64,000 bases of DNA from Paralvinella palmiformis (lineage: Eukaryota > Annelida > Polychaeta > Terebellida > Alvinellidae), in assembly GCA_025642065.1 (NCBI GenBank), contig JAODUP010000563.1, forward strand, positions 432,547-496,546. Reading direction: 5' to 3'. Positions 30,201 to 43,800 of the stretch are shown here, one piece after another. The position numbers were made by a program, and so were the translations under genes. How positions within the stretch are numbered: position 1 is the stretch's first letter; each line of letters starts with the position of its first letter. The notes under the pieces were generated by a model, which saw only the letters and a list, made by a program, of their open reading frames with translations, was not told the origin of the DNA and ran no database searches.

Positions 30201-33200
30201 TCAAAAATTAACATCGACTTCTCTGCCTTATACACGAGTATATACAGTACCTGCTTTCTTTTACTACCCATGATGCTGATCCAAAATGAAAAAATTATCC
30301 CCCGAGACTTAAAACACTGTTTTTAATCTCATCAATTTTATATCACAGTTTTTACAATAATCATCCATTCACAATAAATGAAATATTCTATGTCATGACA
30401 AAAACACTCTTACCAACAGAACTGTCATGTTATACTAAAATGATAGAAAACTCTCAGTTGCTATTATTCTCCTGTGTTTTCAATCTGCCCATTAGTGTAT
30501 GTAATGGACTATTCCAACTGGCTGGAATCTATATAGCTGGTGTTATCTGTATATATAAACACCAAACGTCATAAAGTATCACATAAGCACAATTGGTTAT
30601 GTGCCACAGCCTGCCAGACGGTGACTTAAAAAAGACTAGGAATTCTTTGCAATAGAAAAAAAATTCCCCAAACAATTTCCACAAAATACATACATACTGA
30701 CTAAAAAGAAACCGAACAACTAAAGGATACACATTAGTTTTATAAGTAGCTGGGATCCAATGGCCACTTTCTGTCTTAACCTTCTTCTGTTTCAGTTCCA
30801 TGCCTGTTTCAGCAATAAACTTCTTTCTTTTACGATCCCTGAAACAAAAATATCCAGACTCTGTTTTAAAAAGAAGTGCTTGGGAATAATTTGATCAGCA
30901 AAAAATACCAGAAATGTATTTGATAAGCAGTAAAATGTGAATGGGTGTGAAATAAAAAACAAATAAAATATTTTATCATGTAAAATGATCTATTAAGAAT
31001 TCGCTACAATTTCAAATTAGCTGCAATACATTATCAAGTGACTGGCTGCATTGTGTGTTGTTTGATGAAAATACATTACACTGAATGGAATCATTTTTAT
31101 CACTAACTTTATTTAATCTTTCTTTTTTTATAGTGAGATGGGGTATAAATGCAACAAAAAGACTTGAGTGGTTTTGGTTTGGCTTCAGTGTTAGTGTCAC
31201 ACTTGAGACATAAGAGTGAGCAGCAATGTTATGGGTCAGATTCCAACTCGTAACCTAAGAGTTTGCGCAGTGTAGTGATTTAGCCACTATGCACAAGAAT
31301 GGCACAGCCATATAAAATATATTCTACTTGAATAAACATTCCAATAATTGTTTGGCTACACATAACCTCCATGTCAAACTAGACAACAGAAGTAAAAAGA
31401 AGTCTGGCAAATGAGCAGAATATATCAGTTAGCTTATTTCTATACTTTATGTACAATATGACATGAAACATCACCAGAAGAATGATTACAACAGTGTAAA
31501 CACATTTTATAACAGGAACAACATTATGATGTGTGACAGAACCATATCACTTAGCAATTGTTATTTCTTACCATCTCATCTGACTACGTTGTTTTCTTAT
31601 CTCCACGTGATCGTCACCAATGATGTCTAGACTGACATCAGCTGCATCTTTTTCAAAATTACTCCCAACTCCCAGGCTGTAATAAGCAAAACAAAAACAT
31701 TGATCGGAACACCATCTCCCAATGAGGTTGCTATCCCCCAAATCTGACCCCTGGGACTGAACTGTACCAAGTCGTATCACAGAGACCAAACAATATTAGG
31801 AGTCACTCACAGCACGTAGTAACTTGTTCAAACCACAGTCAACCATCAGTACTATATAGTACAACAAAATACTTTTGAACATCGGCACCAATGTTGAAAC
31901 AAGTAAGATGACCACATTATAACTTATAATGAGTTATAAAAGTACAGGCTAACTACCTTTTTATAATTCTTTTAAATCAACACGTTTATCATATTTAAAA
32001 AAAAAGTTCATCATGGTTACCATCTATTTCTTTACTTGAATCTGAATATATGAAGGCCTCAAGATGCCATTCAGATTTCACTCACTATATACAGTTACAT
32101 TAAAACCATATTTTAGTGTGCAATCCAATTAATCTACAGTGGCTTACTGTCTGCTATGAATACATTTGTACATGATAACAGATTCACCGGTTATGGCTAT
32201 TTCAAGTTCATATCTTAAATGGGATAGCCACCCAATACCTAGACCAACAGAGAGGTTATGTGCCATTTATCACATGATAAGGCCTAAGAGTTACATGACA
32301 GTAGTATGAGCTTTACCAAATCATAATTATAAAAGCATGCCTGCAAAGAACACGGAAAAGCTCATAAAAGAGCAAATATAATTATGCATGAGATTCAATG
32401 AGTGCTTTGTTCAACTGTGGCACTGGGCACACCTGGAATATGGTCAAAGGGAAAATCTCTAGGGAACCAACCCACAAACACAGGTAACTTGATTTAATTC
32501 AAGTGCTGACCTGGAGGTGTAGCCACTCGTAGATAAATGTGAACATGATGACTGAGTGAAATAAATCTCAATTACACTTCCTAACACCCATTATTGTGTG
32601 TAAGTTAATAATCTAGTTGATGGTCTGATCAAAATAAACATCTACATATTTCTGAGTGAGTAAGACCTAACAATACATCAACACAAACATATCAGTCAGT
32701 GTTGCCTCTTTCAGTCACCTGTAACAACACATAGAAGGACATTACGCACAAACCTGAATTAAATACCAAACCCACAGAGAGTCACCTGTACCGTATATAC
32801 TCGTGTATAGGCTGCACTTTTGATACCAGGAAATTGCAGCCAAAAGGGAGTGCATCTTATACATGGGTCAGACAAAAAGGGAAGGTATTATTTGGCGTAA
32901 TTTAGGGAGAAATACAATATTATTGTTTTTCAACATTAATAATGAATATATGAACAATAAACAAATTAATTAGGTGTGTTTTCACTGTTGTCTTTCAAAG
33001 CCAAACTTAATTGTGATAACTGCCATTATTATTTAATCTGATGCTCTAATTAGTGACCACAAAGTGAAAAGTTCACAGGCCTCCAAGGTCACTAGCTTAA
33101 CAGGCAACAATATCGGCCCATGATTTTTAGGTGTTCGGATTGATCATGTGTATTCGGTTTTTGTAACAACACGTAACTGTTTATTCATCCATTCGGGAGG

Positions 33201-34824
33201 CATGACTACAGAAATAACTACGCCACGATTATAATTCCTATAAAGTTGCTAAGATTATCCAACCAGGCTATCTATCCACGCTAACAAGTCCCAGTCACTG
33301 TTTGTTTAAGAATGGCCAGGACGTAGTGATCTATTATCTAGCAATGTCAAATGATCTGGATTGCAATTAATCTGTTTGATGCACAGGAATCCAGAAAGCA
33401 CAGGAATCCAGAAAAGTACGACAGCCTGATCCTACAAAAGGTGTAGGTCCAAATTGGCTGCAATATGAAAACAGTCACCCTATGACCAACACGGACGCCT
33501 CCATAAACTATTAGAGGCAGATGTTATTTTTGGTCTATCTAAGACGTGTCATTACTATCGAAATGTGTGAGCGTGTGTAATTGAACGGAATGGTAAATGA
33601 GGCCACGCAAAGAATGACCATAGACACCACATCAAAGGAAAACGATTACAGCAAACAATGTGTTAATACTTCCAAAGCTGGCACATGGGAACTACTAATA
33701 AACTACTTCAAACAGCATTACAGAAATGAACACAGAGCAGCAGACAACCTGAAGCAGCCACTGTTATTTATTGTCACACAGTTGGTGAAAATGGCCTGGG
33801 ATTAAATCAACCCCGGCATTATTATCAAATCGTTCAAGAAGTGCTCTATCAGCAATGATTTAGATGGCACAGAAGATGACATATTGAGGGATGAACAGCA
33901 TGACAAATCTGACACTAACTCCAATGAAGAAGTCAACAACATGATGACACATGAACAGATACAACGATGTTCAAAGAAGAGTGATAATGATGAATTTAGT
34001 TTTTTTAATAAATCTGCAGATTTTAATGCATCTTATACACAGGTTCGACTCTAGGGGAGTTTATTGGTCCTAAAACCTGGTATGTGTTATACACGAGTGC
34101 GGCCTATAAACGAGTATATATATAAATAAATATATATATATATATATATTTGTATATATAACACAGTCAAATTTTATTACCCCAGTTCAGTGTTATAATC
34201 TTTAGGTCTGTAGTTTAGGTAGTTCTGTTCATCTTTTACAGTGACCTTTCTTTTCTTTGTTTGAAACACATTAGTTCCACAGGAAGGTTTAGGTGTCACA
34301 GCATGACGAAATGCCTCCTGAAAGAAATATAAAATGAATTAACTAACCTGATAGATTTTTGAAGCAAATGACATGCTTTGGGAATTTTGTTGAAATGTGG
34401 GTTATTCCATGAGGTGCGAGTATATCTGTGTGTGTCTAGGTTTTCACACACACACAGAGAGAGTGAGAGAGAGCTAGGGAGTGAGAGAGATACAAAGAGA
34501 TAGACTGACAGATGTATAGATAGATCGACAGAGAGAAAAAGATAGCTTGTCAAACTGTATTTATTGTTACTTCAAGCTAATACCAGAAAAAAATTCAATC
34601 TGGACAATATTACTGTTACATTAAAAGTGAAGAAAATAAACAACCACCTACCAATAAAAATATTATTTAATGATTCTTTAACTCTAAATTAAATTGATTA
34701 ACTAAGTTATGTCCATATGACCACTGAATAATATTATTAATAACCTGATATATATATATTGAGGCAAATGACATGCTCTACCAATTTTGTTGAAATGTGG
34801 GTCATTCTATGGAATATGAGTATA

Positions 34825-34861
<37 letters not shown>

Positions 34862-37800
34862 TTTCACACACACACACACACACACACATACACACACTAC
34901 TTACATTAATATCAGCTTCAGTACCCATTTCACAATTACCACTCCCAGAAATTGTTGGTGTTTCCAGATGACTAGATCGGTCTTGTACAAGTGACATGTT
35001 TCTGAAGATGACATTTTCATGTATGAGCCGTTTCTTCTTCATTACATGAAATGCCTTTGTCTTCTTATTAGCATTCACTTCAAATATTGTCTAAATGAAA
35101 AAAGCATAACACAAATAAATTGAGGGAGTGAATGGCTTGTTTAACCTTGGTGCTGATCACATATTTAAAGGAACAGTTCACACTAAGGTAATATGACCTA
35201 AATGTGCAAAGGTTATAAAAGTAACTGAAAATCACTCAAAAGTAATCATAAACTCTACCTGATATCACAGCTATAAGGAAATAATCCCAATTACTAGAGG
35301 GTAGACATTATGGTTTCCTCAAATGTTGGATTGTACAGAATGAAAAGTCTAAGTGTTCTGATGTCAGCTGGCATAAGGATCATGTAACCATTTTGATCCA
35401 GATCAAGTCAGGTCACAAATGCTCTGGCTTAGTCATCCCTGTGACCCTTACCTGCACCCCCCCTGCTCAACCTACCAACTAATTCCATGATCTGTTAATT
35501 TATGTACAACTGACAGCATGATAGACACTTTGTGTCACAAAAGTACAAAAAAAATTCTTTAAGACTTTTACTATATACCATAGTTTTCTTTAGCCATTTC
35601 AGTAACATAGGAGTCTGTTTGGACCAACTATATTACAATATTTTTAAATACATTTTTGTTCCAAAATTATGTTTGGCTGACCCTTGTTTACATTGTTTTA
35701 AATGGTTAATATAAACCACTTGAATTAAGCGATTTCATATTTCACGAGCACCCAGTCTGTGTCTTGCTTCAAAATAACGGTGACACCCCCAGATGAGTTT
35801 AGTCATTTCACCAGGATTTTACTGAATTATTTAATATGCGCTTGACCATGTTCATATTTTTACATCATTTATCATTTATTTATGTGATAAGATTTGCATT
35901 AGTCATCAAATCTGAAATGAAGGTGAACGGTTCCTTTAAGGTGAATAAAACCAAACTGCGATCTAGAGGTATGAAGAATGCAAATAAAAGCTTCAAAGAC
36001 GGGGAAAAAATTACGTAAGTGTATCTGTAATTTCTTTGTGCCTCTATTACTTTAGAGTAATTATTGTTCGCTAAGATTTTATAACCAGTATTATGAAAAG
36101 TTAATACTCCATGAAAAAAAAATATTTGGCTAGTTGAAAGCCTTTAGCTAAACCATCAACTTGAGTTAAATTTATCACTATGATCTAGATATAATTCTTG
36201 TTGTGTTTGAGGAAAAAAGTCCACCGATACTTAAGTAGTTAAACAAATATCTCACTAATAATATTAATAATAATAAAGTTTGTCTTTTTAATAATATTAA
36301 CTTACCCCACGTGGTTTGAAGCTTCGCATGCTCTCTAGGAATTCCGTTCTATCAAGCTCTGCAGCCATAGATCCTGTAATACAACACAAACAATATTATA
36401 TAAACATCACCAAATAAAAAAGTTGATTTCAGATAATGTAATGATAAAGCAAATCCCACATTAAAAGCTATCATTCAGAATGAGATAAAATGCTGTTTTA
36501 AGCCTGTAGTTATATTATATGAATTGCTGACTATCTTGAATGGTCAGTTCAGATACTTCTACCATATATTATAAAGGGATCAGTTATCATGTACACTGGT
36601 CTTATCTGTTACCAAACCCTAATGTATTGTGAGCAAAATACTTAAAGCAATGGATCTATTCAACTAAAAGTGTACTAAGTGTAATTTAAAAGAAAGCCAA
36701 TAAGTGTTTCTTGTTATTATCACCACTATTAATATCAGCAGTACAGCGCAGCAAAAATATCTCAAAGCATGAATACTCTTCCTCAGAAATCATCAATTAC
36801 ATCTGACTTATTTGTCAACAGAGTCATGTATATCTCTGTCTGTCTTTCTCTCTCTTTCCACACACACACACACACACACACACATGGTTAACATAGAGGA
36901 TGTTGTTTTGTTTACTGTGTAGGGGGCTTAGACCAGCTTCCCCTCCATCAGTCACACAGAATCAATATGAACAGATGAGATCAAATACCTTCGAGATGTT
37001 CTGCAGAAGTCTGTTAATTTTATGTCTAAGATTATGAATAATATTCCACCCTACCTTCTAACTGGGATAATGGTAATAATAATGATAATAAAAAAATCCA
37101 GATTTAATAAAGAACACTGTCACAAAATTCAGGTTCATCCTGTTAATTAAGTTAAATGTATTTCTAGATGCACAGTAGTCACCATTATTTTGCTGATGCC
37201 CAGTGTCAGTGCAGTATTGTACACCAGCGGTCACTATAGCTGTGAATGTTTGACTGAGTGTAAATTTTGTTTGACATATTTTGTACTATTGCAGCTATAT
37301 AGTCTGTCACCATTCCATATTGGTTGTCAAACATACACTGAACGTTGAAAGCACCAGTCAAATTCTAGCCTTTATGTGCAAATTATTACTGTTATTATTA
37401 GTTGTGTGTCACTGAACGCAAATCACAGATTATAGTCACTAGCCATATGTTGTCTTAGTATGATTATGTCTTTGATAAGTATGTGTTAAATAATGTTCAG
37501 TAATTACTTGGTAATCAGGTAATATATGTTGAATAAGCATGCAGTTCAGGTTTACTACTTACACACATGTTAACATTTGAATAATACGATATCTCACCGT
37601 AGTACACTATGGGAAATTGGGATATGTATTTATGTATCAGCAGTACGTGATACAGAGGTCAACCAATATTCTAAATATATGTGGTACATTTTTGCATAAT
37701 TCTATATCTAGGGAAGTTGTATTATTTCTTTAATGTCAGATGTGACATCTTATAAACCTGATTTAAAAGGGTAATTATTGGGAGAACCAAGTACCGTGCA

Positions 37801-40800
37801 AACCATGAACTAGCCATTCGAACTAGTGACCCTAAGGCCTTCAGAACTAATGCTAATACAGAATGTCCTCTTCTCAAAGAAAGCGAACATTGTACTGATA
37901 CTAAGGATGCATGAAGCCACACCCACATTGTAATTAATGGGCATTTTTCTTGTTAACTTTGTGTTGTCATGTAGCTAGTGAATACCTTATATAAATGTGT
38001 CAATTTTCATCTTAGTTTGAGTTGGATGCCAGTCCAACTCCTGGAATCAGCATTAACTTTCTTTGTCTGACAAGCACCCTTACCAGCAGGAGCCAATGAA
38101 AGACATTCACTGTATAATGGTACACCAAATATGTTGTATCTCTAACCTAAGTAGAAATTTAACATGTCAGCCACTCATAAAGAAAAATAGCTTTCCCAGG
38201 ACTGTGAGAAAACAATTAATCACTTAATAGGTTGGGCCCAAACATAAAACCTGCCATCTGAATTTCTTTCATGATAGAATGACCAGTATCACCATCAACT
38301 ATCTTTAACACACACACACTTTAAAAACTAAAAAACATAATCATGTCTCATCTCACTTAACTTAAGACCTAAACAGCATACAACTCATGACTGGCATTTC
38401 AGTTACTCACCAAACATAGGATGATAAGCAACCTTCAGATCAGCAAACTCTTTCATTCTCCTCACAGATTCAGCAGAAGGGGACGGCCTCGACTTGACGT
38501 AATTCTTGTATGCATTTTTAATAACTTGCTCCATGGTTTTCTATGAACAGTGAAAATTGGTTGATTAATCAGGAGACAAATTAGTAATATAATAATAATT
38601 CACAGCAAACAACATTTAAGACAAACATCAAGCACTGATGCAAAATCATCTCAGAGGATTAAATTATAATATAGACAAAATGAGATAATCTGCTTTAATA
38701 TCACTTATTCATCACGTAATGATTAAACTTGATATTACAATATCATGATCTTCCTTCCAGTGACAGATCACTTGTTCCTCATCATCAATAATACTCTGGG
38801 GAATTCTTCCAAGAAGTCCATCTGTATCTGTTCATGAGGACAAATAGTTTTAACTCAATACCCGTAAAATAAAAAAGATACAAAACAATAACAATAAGAT
38901 GAACTACCGTATATACTCACATATAAGTCACACTTTTTATACTCTAAAATCAATGTCAAAATCAAGTGTGTCTTATATGCAAGTCAGACTAAAAGGGAAG
39001 GTAATATTTGGCATAATTTAAGGGGAAATACGATAATATTGTTTTTCAACTTTAATAATGAATATGTGAACAATAAACAAATTTATTAGGTGTGTTTTGT
39101 CTGTTGTCTTTCGAAGCCAAACTTAATCATGATAACTGCCATGATTATTTAATCCAATGGTCTAATTAGTGATGTGATCACAAACTGTGACAAAGTCAAA
39201 GACATGTCGTTACTATCGAAATGCGTGTGTGTGTGTAATCGAATGGAACAGTAAATGAGGCCAAGCAAAGAATGACCATAAAAGCCACATCGAAGGAAAA
39301 TGATTATAGCAAACACACTCTGTTAATTACTTCCAAAGCTGGCACATGGGAACTATTAATAAACTACTTCAAAAAGCATTATGGAAACGAACACACAGCA
39401 GCAACCTGAAGTGGCAGTCGTTACCTATCATCATAGAGGGGGTGAAAATGGCCTGGGATTAAATTTCCCCCCCCCCCCCATCTTTACAAAATCATTCAAG
39501 AAGTGTTCTATCAGCAATGATTTAGATGGTACGGAAGATGATATATTGTGGACTGAACAGCATGACCAATCCGACACTGACTCCAACGAAGAAGGCAACA
39601 ATGTGTATGATGACATACGAACAGATACATGATGATGATTGATGTTTTACAGCCACTTTTGTGCACAAGGTAGGCTAAATGGGCCGAGCACTTCCAAAGG
39701 TAATGAGACAAAGTGAAAGACAAAACAACCTTCAGATATGCCCACCCCGGGATTCGAACACGGGTGGTAGTGATCTGTGATCCAGCATGCTACCGCTAGA
39801 CACATGAACAGATACAACAGATGTTCAGTGAAGAGAGTGATGATAATGAATTTTGGGGTTTTGAATCAATATTGCTGATTTTAATATCTTACACGCAGGT
39901 TCAACTCCAGGGGTGATTATTGGTTCTAGAAATAAGTGCATCTTATACGTGAGTGAGACTTATACCTGAGTATATATGGTACTGTTTATCAAAACAAAAT
40001 ATATTAAAATGGTGTGTGCAAGTGAGTTTAGTCACAGTACTGGGCTGTCCATACACAAGAAGCAAAGCATAAAGTACTTAGAGCATCACTATATAGCAAC
40101 TCATGAAATAGCCTGAATAGAAAATGTTCAGATGTGCTGTACAGAAATTAGGAAATAAAAGTGAGGTAATTACAGAAAGAAGGAAATTCCAGAAACTGAC
40201 TCACATTAATAAGATTAATAAGCCAAGTTTTTAAGTGTCATTAATATAATTACTACAGATTTTAACAAATTACTGAGGGAAAGGTTAATCCAAAATGAGG
40301 AACTGCTGTACAATCAGTACAATATTTATACATTTTGATCCACTCAGATAAGGAAATAGGATAATCTATGTTTTAGACTTCCAATAGTAATACTTTTGTG
40401 ACATATTATTATTATTATGTACCACATTTACTATAGCCCCCCTTTTCTAAAAGGGATTTAGTTCAAGGAAACATATAGATGATATACACACTGACAGTCA
40501 CTTTCAGAGCAGATTTACTTACACAGAAACGCTGCATACAGTTTAGGAACTATAACTGTTGTCTTTAAGATGACATAATAAAGTACAATTTTAAATATCC
40601 CAGATAGATAGAACTGCCAAAAGCAATTACCAAAAAGACACTCAAATTAGCATATCATGTGTGTACCAACTGTACTTGAATGATAAGAGCAAACGAAAAG
40701 TCAACAATGCTGCACCACAAGAAATCCAGAGATTCCTTCACATCTTAGGATAATTAGGATAGATGCGGTAAATATGCTAGATTTTGGAATAAATCTTACC

Positions 40801-43800
40801 TGTGTAAGTTTTGCCAGCTAGGGCAACTCTGACGGGGCGCCCCAGGAACAGATGAAGATCCAGGACATATGCCAGTTCATCTGATGACAGAAATGAATAA
40901 GCCGTCCCAGAACTGCCAGCACGAGCAACACGACCTAAAATATTTCATACAATAGTGACAATAAATAAATGTATTATTTTAATTGTAAGCTGTTTTAGCA
41001 ATAAATATTCATACCAAATTTTTTTTACTTTCTTTTTATATTTCTATCGACGAGACTGAAAATCAGCAAAAACACACAGCTGTTTTCATTGTCATCATTA
41101 TCATCCAATTCAAAATATCACTTATTCATCCATAGAGGAAATACTTTGACATATAACACTGTGACGTTTCCCTGGCTGATGTCTGCAGTATCACACCCAA
41201 TCAACTCCCAGTAGAGATGATTGCTTAAGTTGGACTATCTGTCAATCACTCATCTTAAACCAACTATCAGTCAAAAGTGTTTGTGTTGATAAGAAATTGT
41301 ATATCACATTTCAGGAGACACAATGATACCTTTTTTTCACTCCACTGCTCATGAACTGAATGAAACATATTAGCTATTCTATGGTTATTTTTATGAAAAT
41401 CATAGACCTAAACATGCCAAATGTCCACTCTCTAAACAGTAGAATGGTGTTTCAAGAGTATACTGATATGGAGAATTTACTGGACTTTAGTCAAATGTGG
41501 CTGTCCGCATGTAATTTTATAACAAACCTCCCCCCCCCATTATTGTGTTTATTCACCCTTCAAGAGGTCCAGAGCTCCTATGCGAGCAAATGTTCCAAAG
41601 AAATTGTGTCTTGATGATGTTTTTTGGTGACATTCTGAGCTCATGTTTGGATAAATGAACTGACTTGGTGGTTTGACAATGAAAATATATCTGTTAAGAT
41701 AATGATTGATGTTTCACGGCCACTTTTGTGCACATGATAGGCTAAATGGGCCGACAAGTTATCTTTAAATTAACACATCAACCATCCATTCTTCTTAAGT
41801 TTTCCATCATCAAATTGTGTTTTTGGCCATTCATTTAAATGGCTTGAAAACTCTAAATAAAATTCCAAAAAATTAACAAAAAACTGCAACTATTGTGTAT
41901 TTTGACAAATTGATAAATCACATAAATATTTTTGGAGCTTACCAACTCTGTGTACAAAGAGCTTTGGTTTCGCTGGGAAGTTGTAATTAATCACATTATC
42001 TAGGAGTGGGATATCAATGCCTCGGGCAGCAAGATCAGTCACTATCAGGATCATCGTCTTTCTGCTTCTGAACTTGGCAACATTGATCTTTCTGGCTGTC
42101 TGATCCAATGAGCTGTAACAATACGAACAACTGAAGCCAGCTTCTGTTAAAACCTGATAAATAAATGCACAGATCAATTGTTATCACAAGAATGATAATC
42201 AAATAATATTTATCTCCTAATACACAAATCAATAAATACTAACAAAGCAATATGGTAATGTTGCTATTCAGCTAGTGTTTCATGGACAAATTTATTGTTT
42301 TATCATTCTCATAAGAATAGTATGTGTTTCAATTGACCTCATATAATCATTTAAAAAATGTACTCAACCATAATGTCTAACATTCTACACCAGTTTTTTT
42401 TCTTAATAGAAATTATTTTTGCCTATGACCAACCTGATTATAAGGTTGGTGGCAACCATGATGTGTTCAAGAATTTTCAACAAACACCAACAATTTTGTG
42501 ACACCTAATCAATATGTGTCAGGCCATGACCTCGTATTGGCTTTTTTGTAGGCAAATATTTATGTTATCTAACATAGATACATAGAACTTCTACTGACTA
42601 TATAAAATGATAATGATATTTTTATGGTTAATTAACAGAGGTGGTATACACATACCATATTCAAATATTCAACATGATGTTTTGTAGCAGTAAATATGAC
42701 GGTCTGTTCTGATGACTTAATAACATTCCTCAAAAGATGAAGTAAAATAGCAAGTTTATCATCAGACCGACACTGTAGATAGGCCATCTGAAGAACACAA
42801 TAAACATCAAGGTAATGGTTATATGAACGATATCTCCAAGTATGGCTTGGTTAAACAAGGCAAAATGTACTATTCTCTCCTAACTACACCAAACTAGGGG
42901 AATAAGTTCAGATCTGAGTTTATCCTCCATAGCTGGCACTCCTTTAATCACAGCTGAATGGCAAAGATTCTTGGCCTCCCAGAAAATTCCACTTATATTG
43001 ATGCCATAAAGTTTGAGGGAATACCAAAAAAATCAGTGATCAACAGATTGATATCTTTGCACCAGTCTCCTTAATAAACATCATCTGTTCATCTACGCAA
43101 TCATCATCTGCCATGTTATCATTCTGGCTAATTGATGTAACTTACACTGACAGCTTAATGTACATATTAGAAACATCTATTCCCTTTGATGTATGAATCC
43201 AATACCCTCTTAAATATTCTCTGAACTGAAGCTTTTCTTATAGACCCGCCCACCCCCTCCCCATCTGCTACCCTCGAACAGCCATCAACTGGACTTACAG
43301 TCAACCTTTGATAAAGACCGGATTTACTTCCCCACGTATCCCCCCCCCATTTTTCTGCTAATCTGTGAGTCATGTCCTGATATATCACATAAATGCACCA
43401 ATACTTTTAAGTCAGTGATATATAGTGCATGCTCATTGATCAATGTCCTTGATTAGATAATGAAAATTGTTTGGTGATTGGCTAGAATGTGTATGCATGA
43501 ATTGACTGACAAGTTGTCAGGGTCATTAGGTGGCAATCGCGCAGGTGTGATCATGCGATCATCAATGGATCAAATAAAGTTATAACTAGGGTTAAAAAGG
43601 GATCAGAAGTCACATGTAATTAACCATTTAGAAACTACAAGTGGCATGCCATTATTAATTTTAAATTGCAATTCATCTCCAACAAAAACATTATAAAATG
43701 CCATCACTCTGTTCTGTTCATCAAATCATTTATGATCACGACTACTGTATCAAGAAAATGTAAACACACACAGCTTGACATTGGCCAGAAGCAGCAGATT

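Larger units (their letters stand above)
31677..34180 (-). other. DDX54 intron 16
   Basis: Holds a SINE family B copy near 32410-32530 and pogo-type copy B (32793-34122). The rest is unremarkable. Confidence 0.6.
38828..40799 (-). other. DDX54 intron 11
   Basis: Occupied largely by pogo-type copy C with a nested SINE (38908-39983); the rest is AT-rich with no feature. Confidence 0.6.

Noticed and set aside
34296..34553. 85-codon - strand ORF with Leu/Ser-rich sequence
   Set aside because: It is read through (TCTC/GAGA) and (GT) microsatellite sequence in a DDX54 intron; only its very end overlaps true exon 16, in part.
39431..39723. Overlapping - strand ORFs opposite pogo copy C
   Set aside because: Antisense frames of the transposase tail and the nested SINE.
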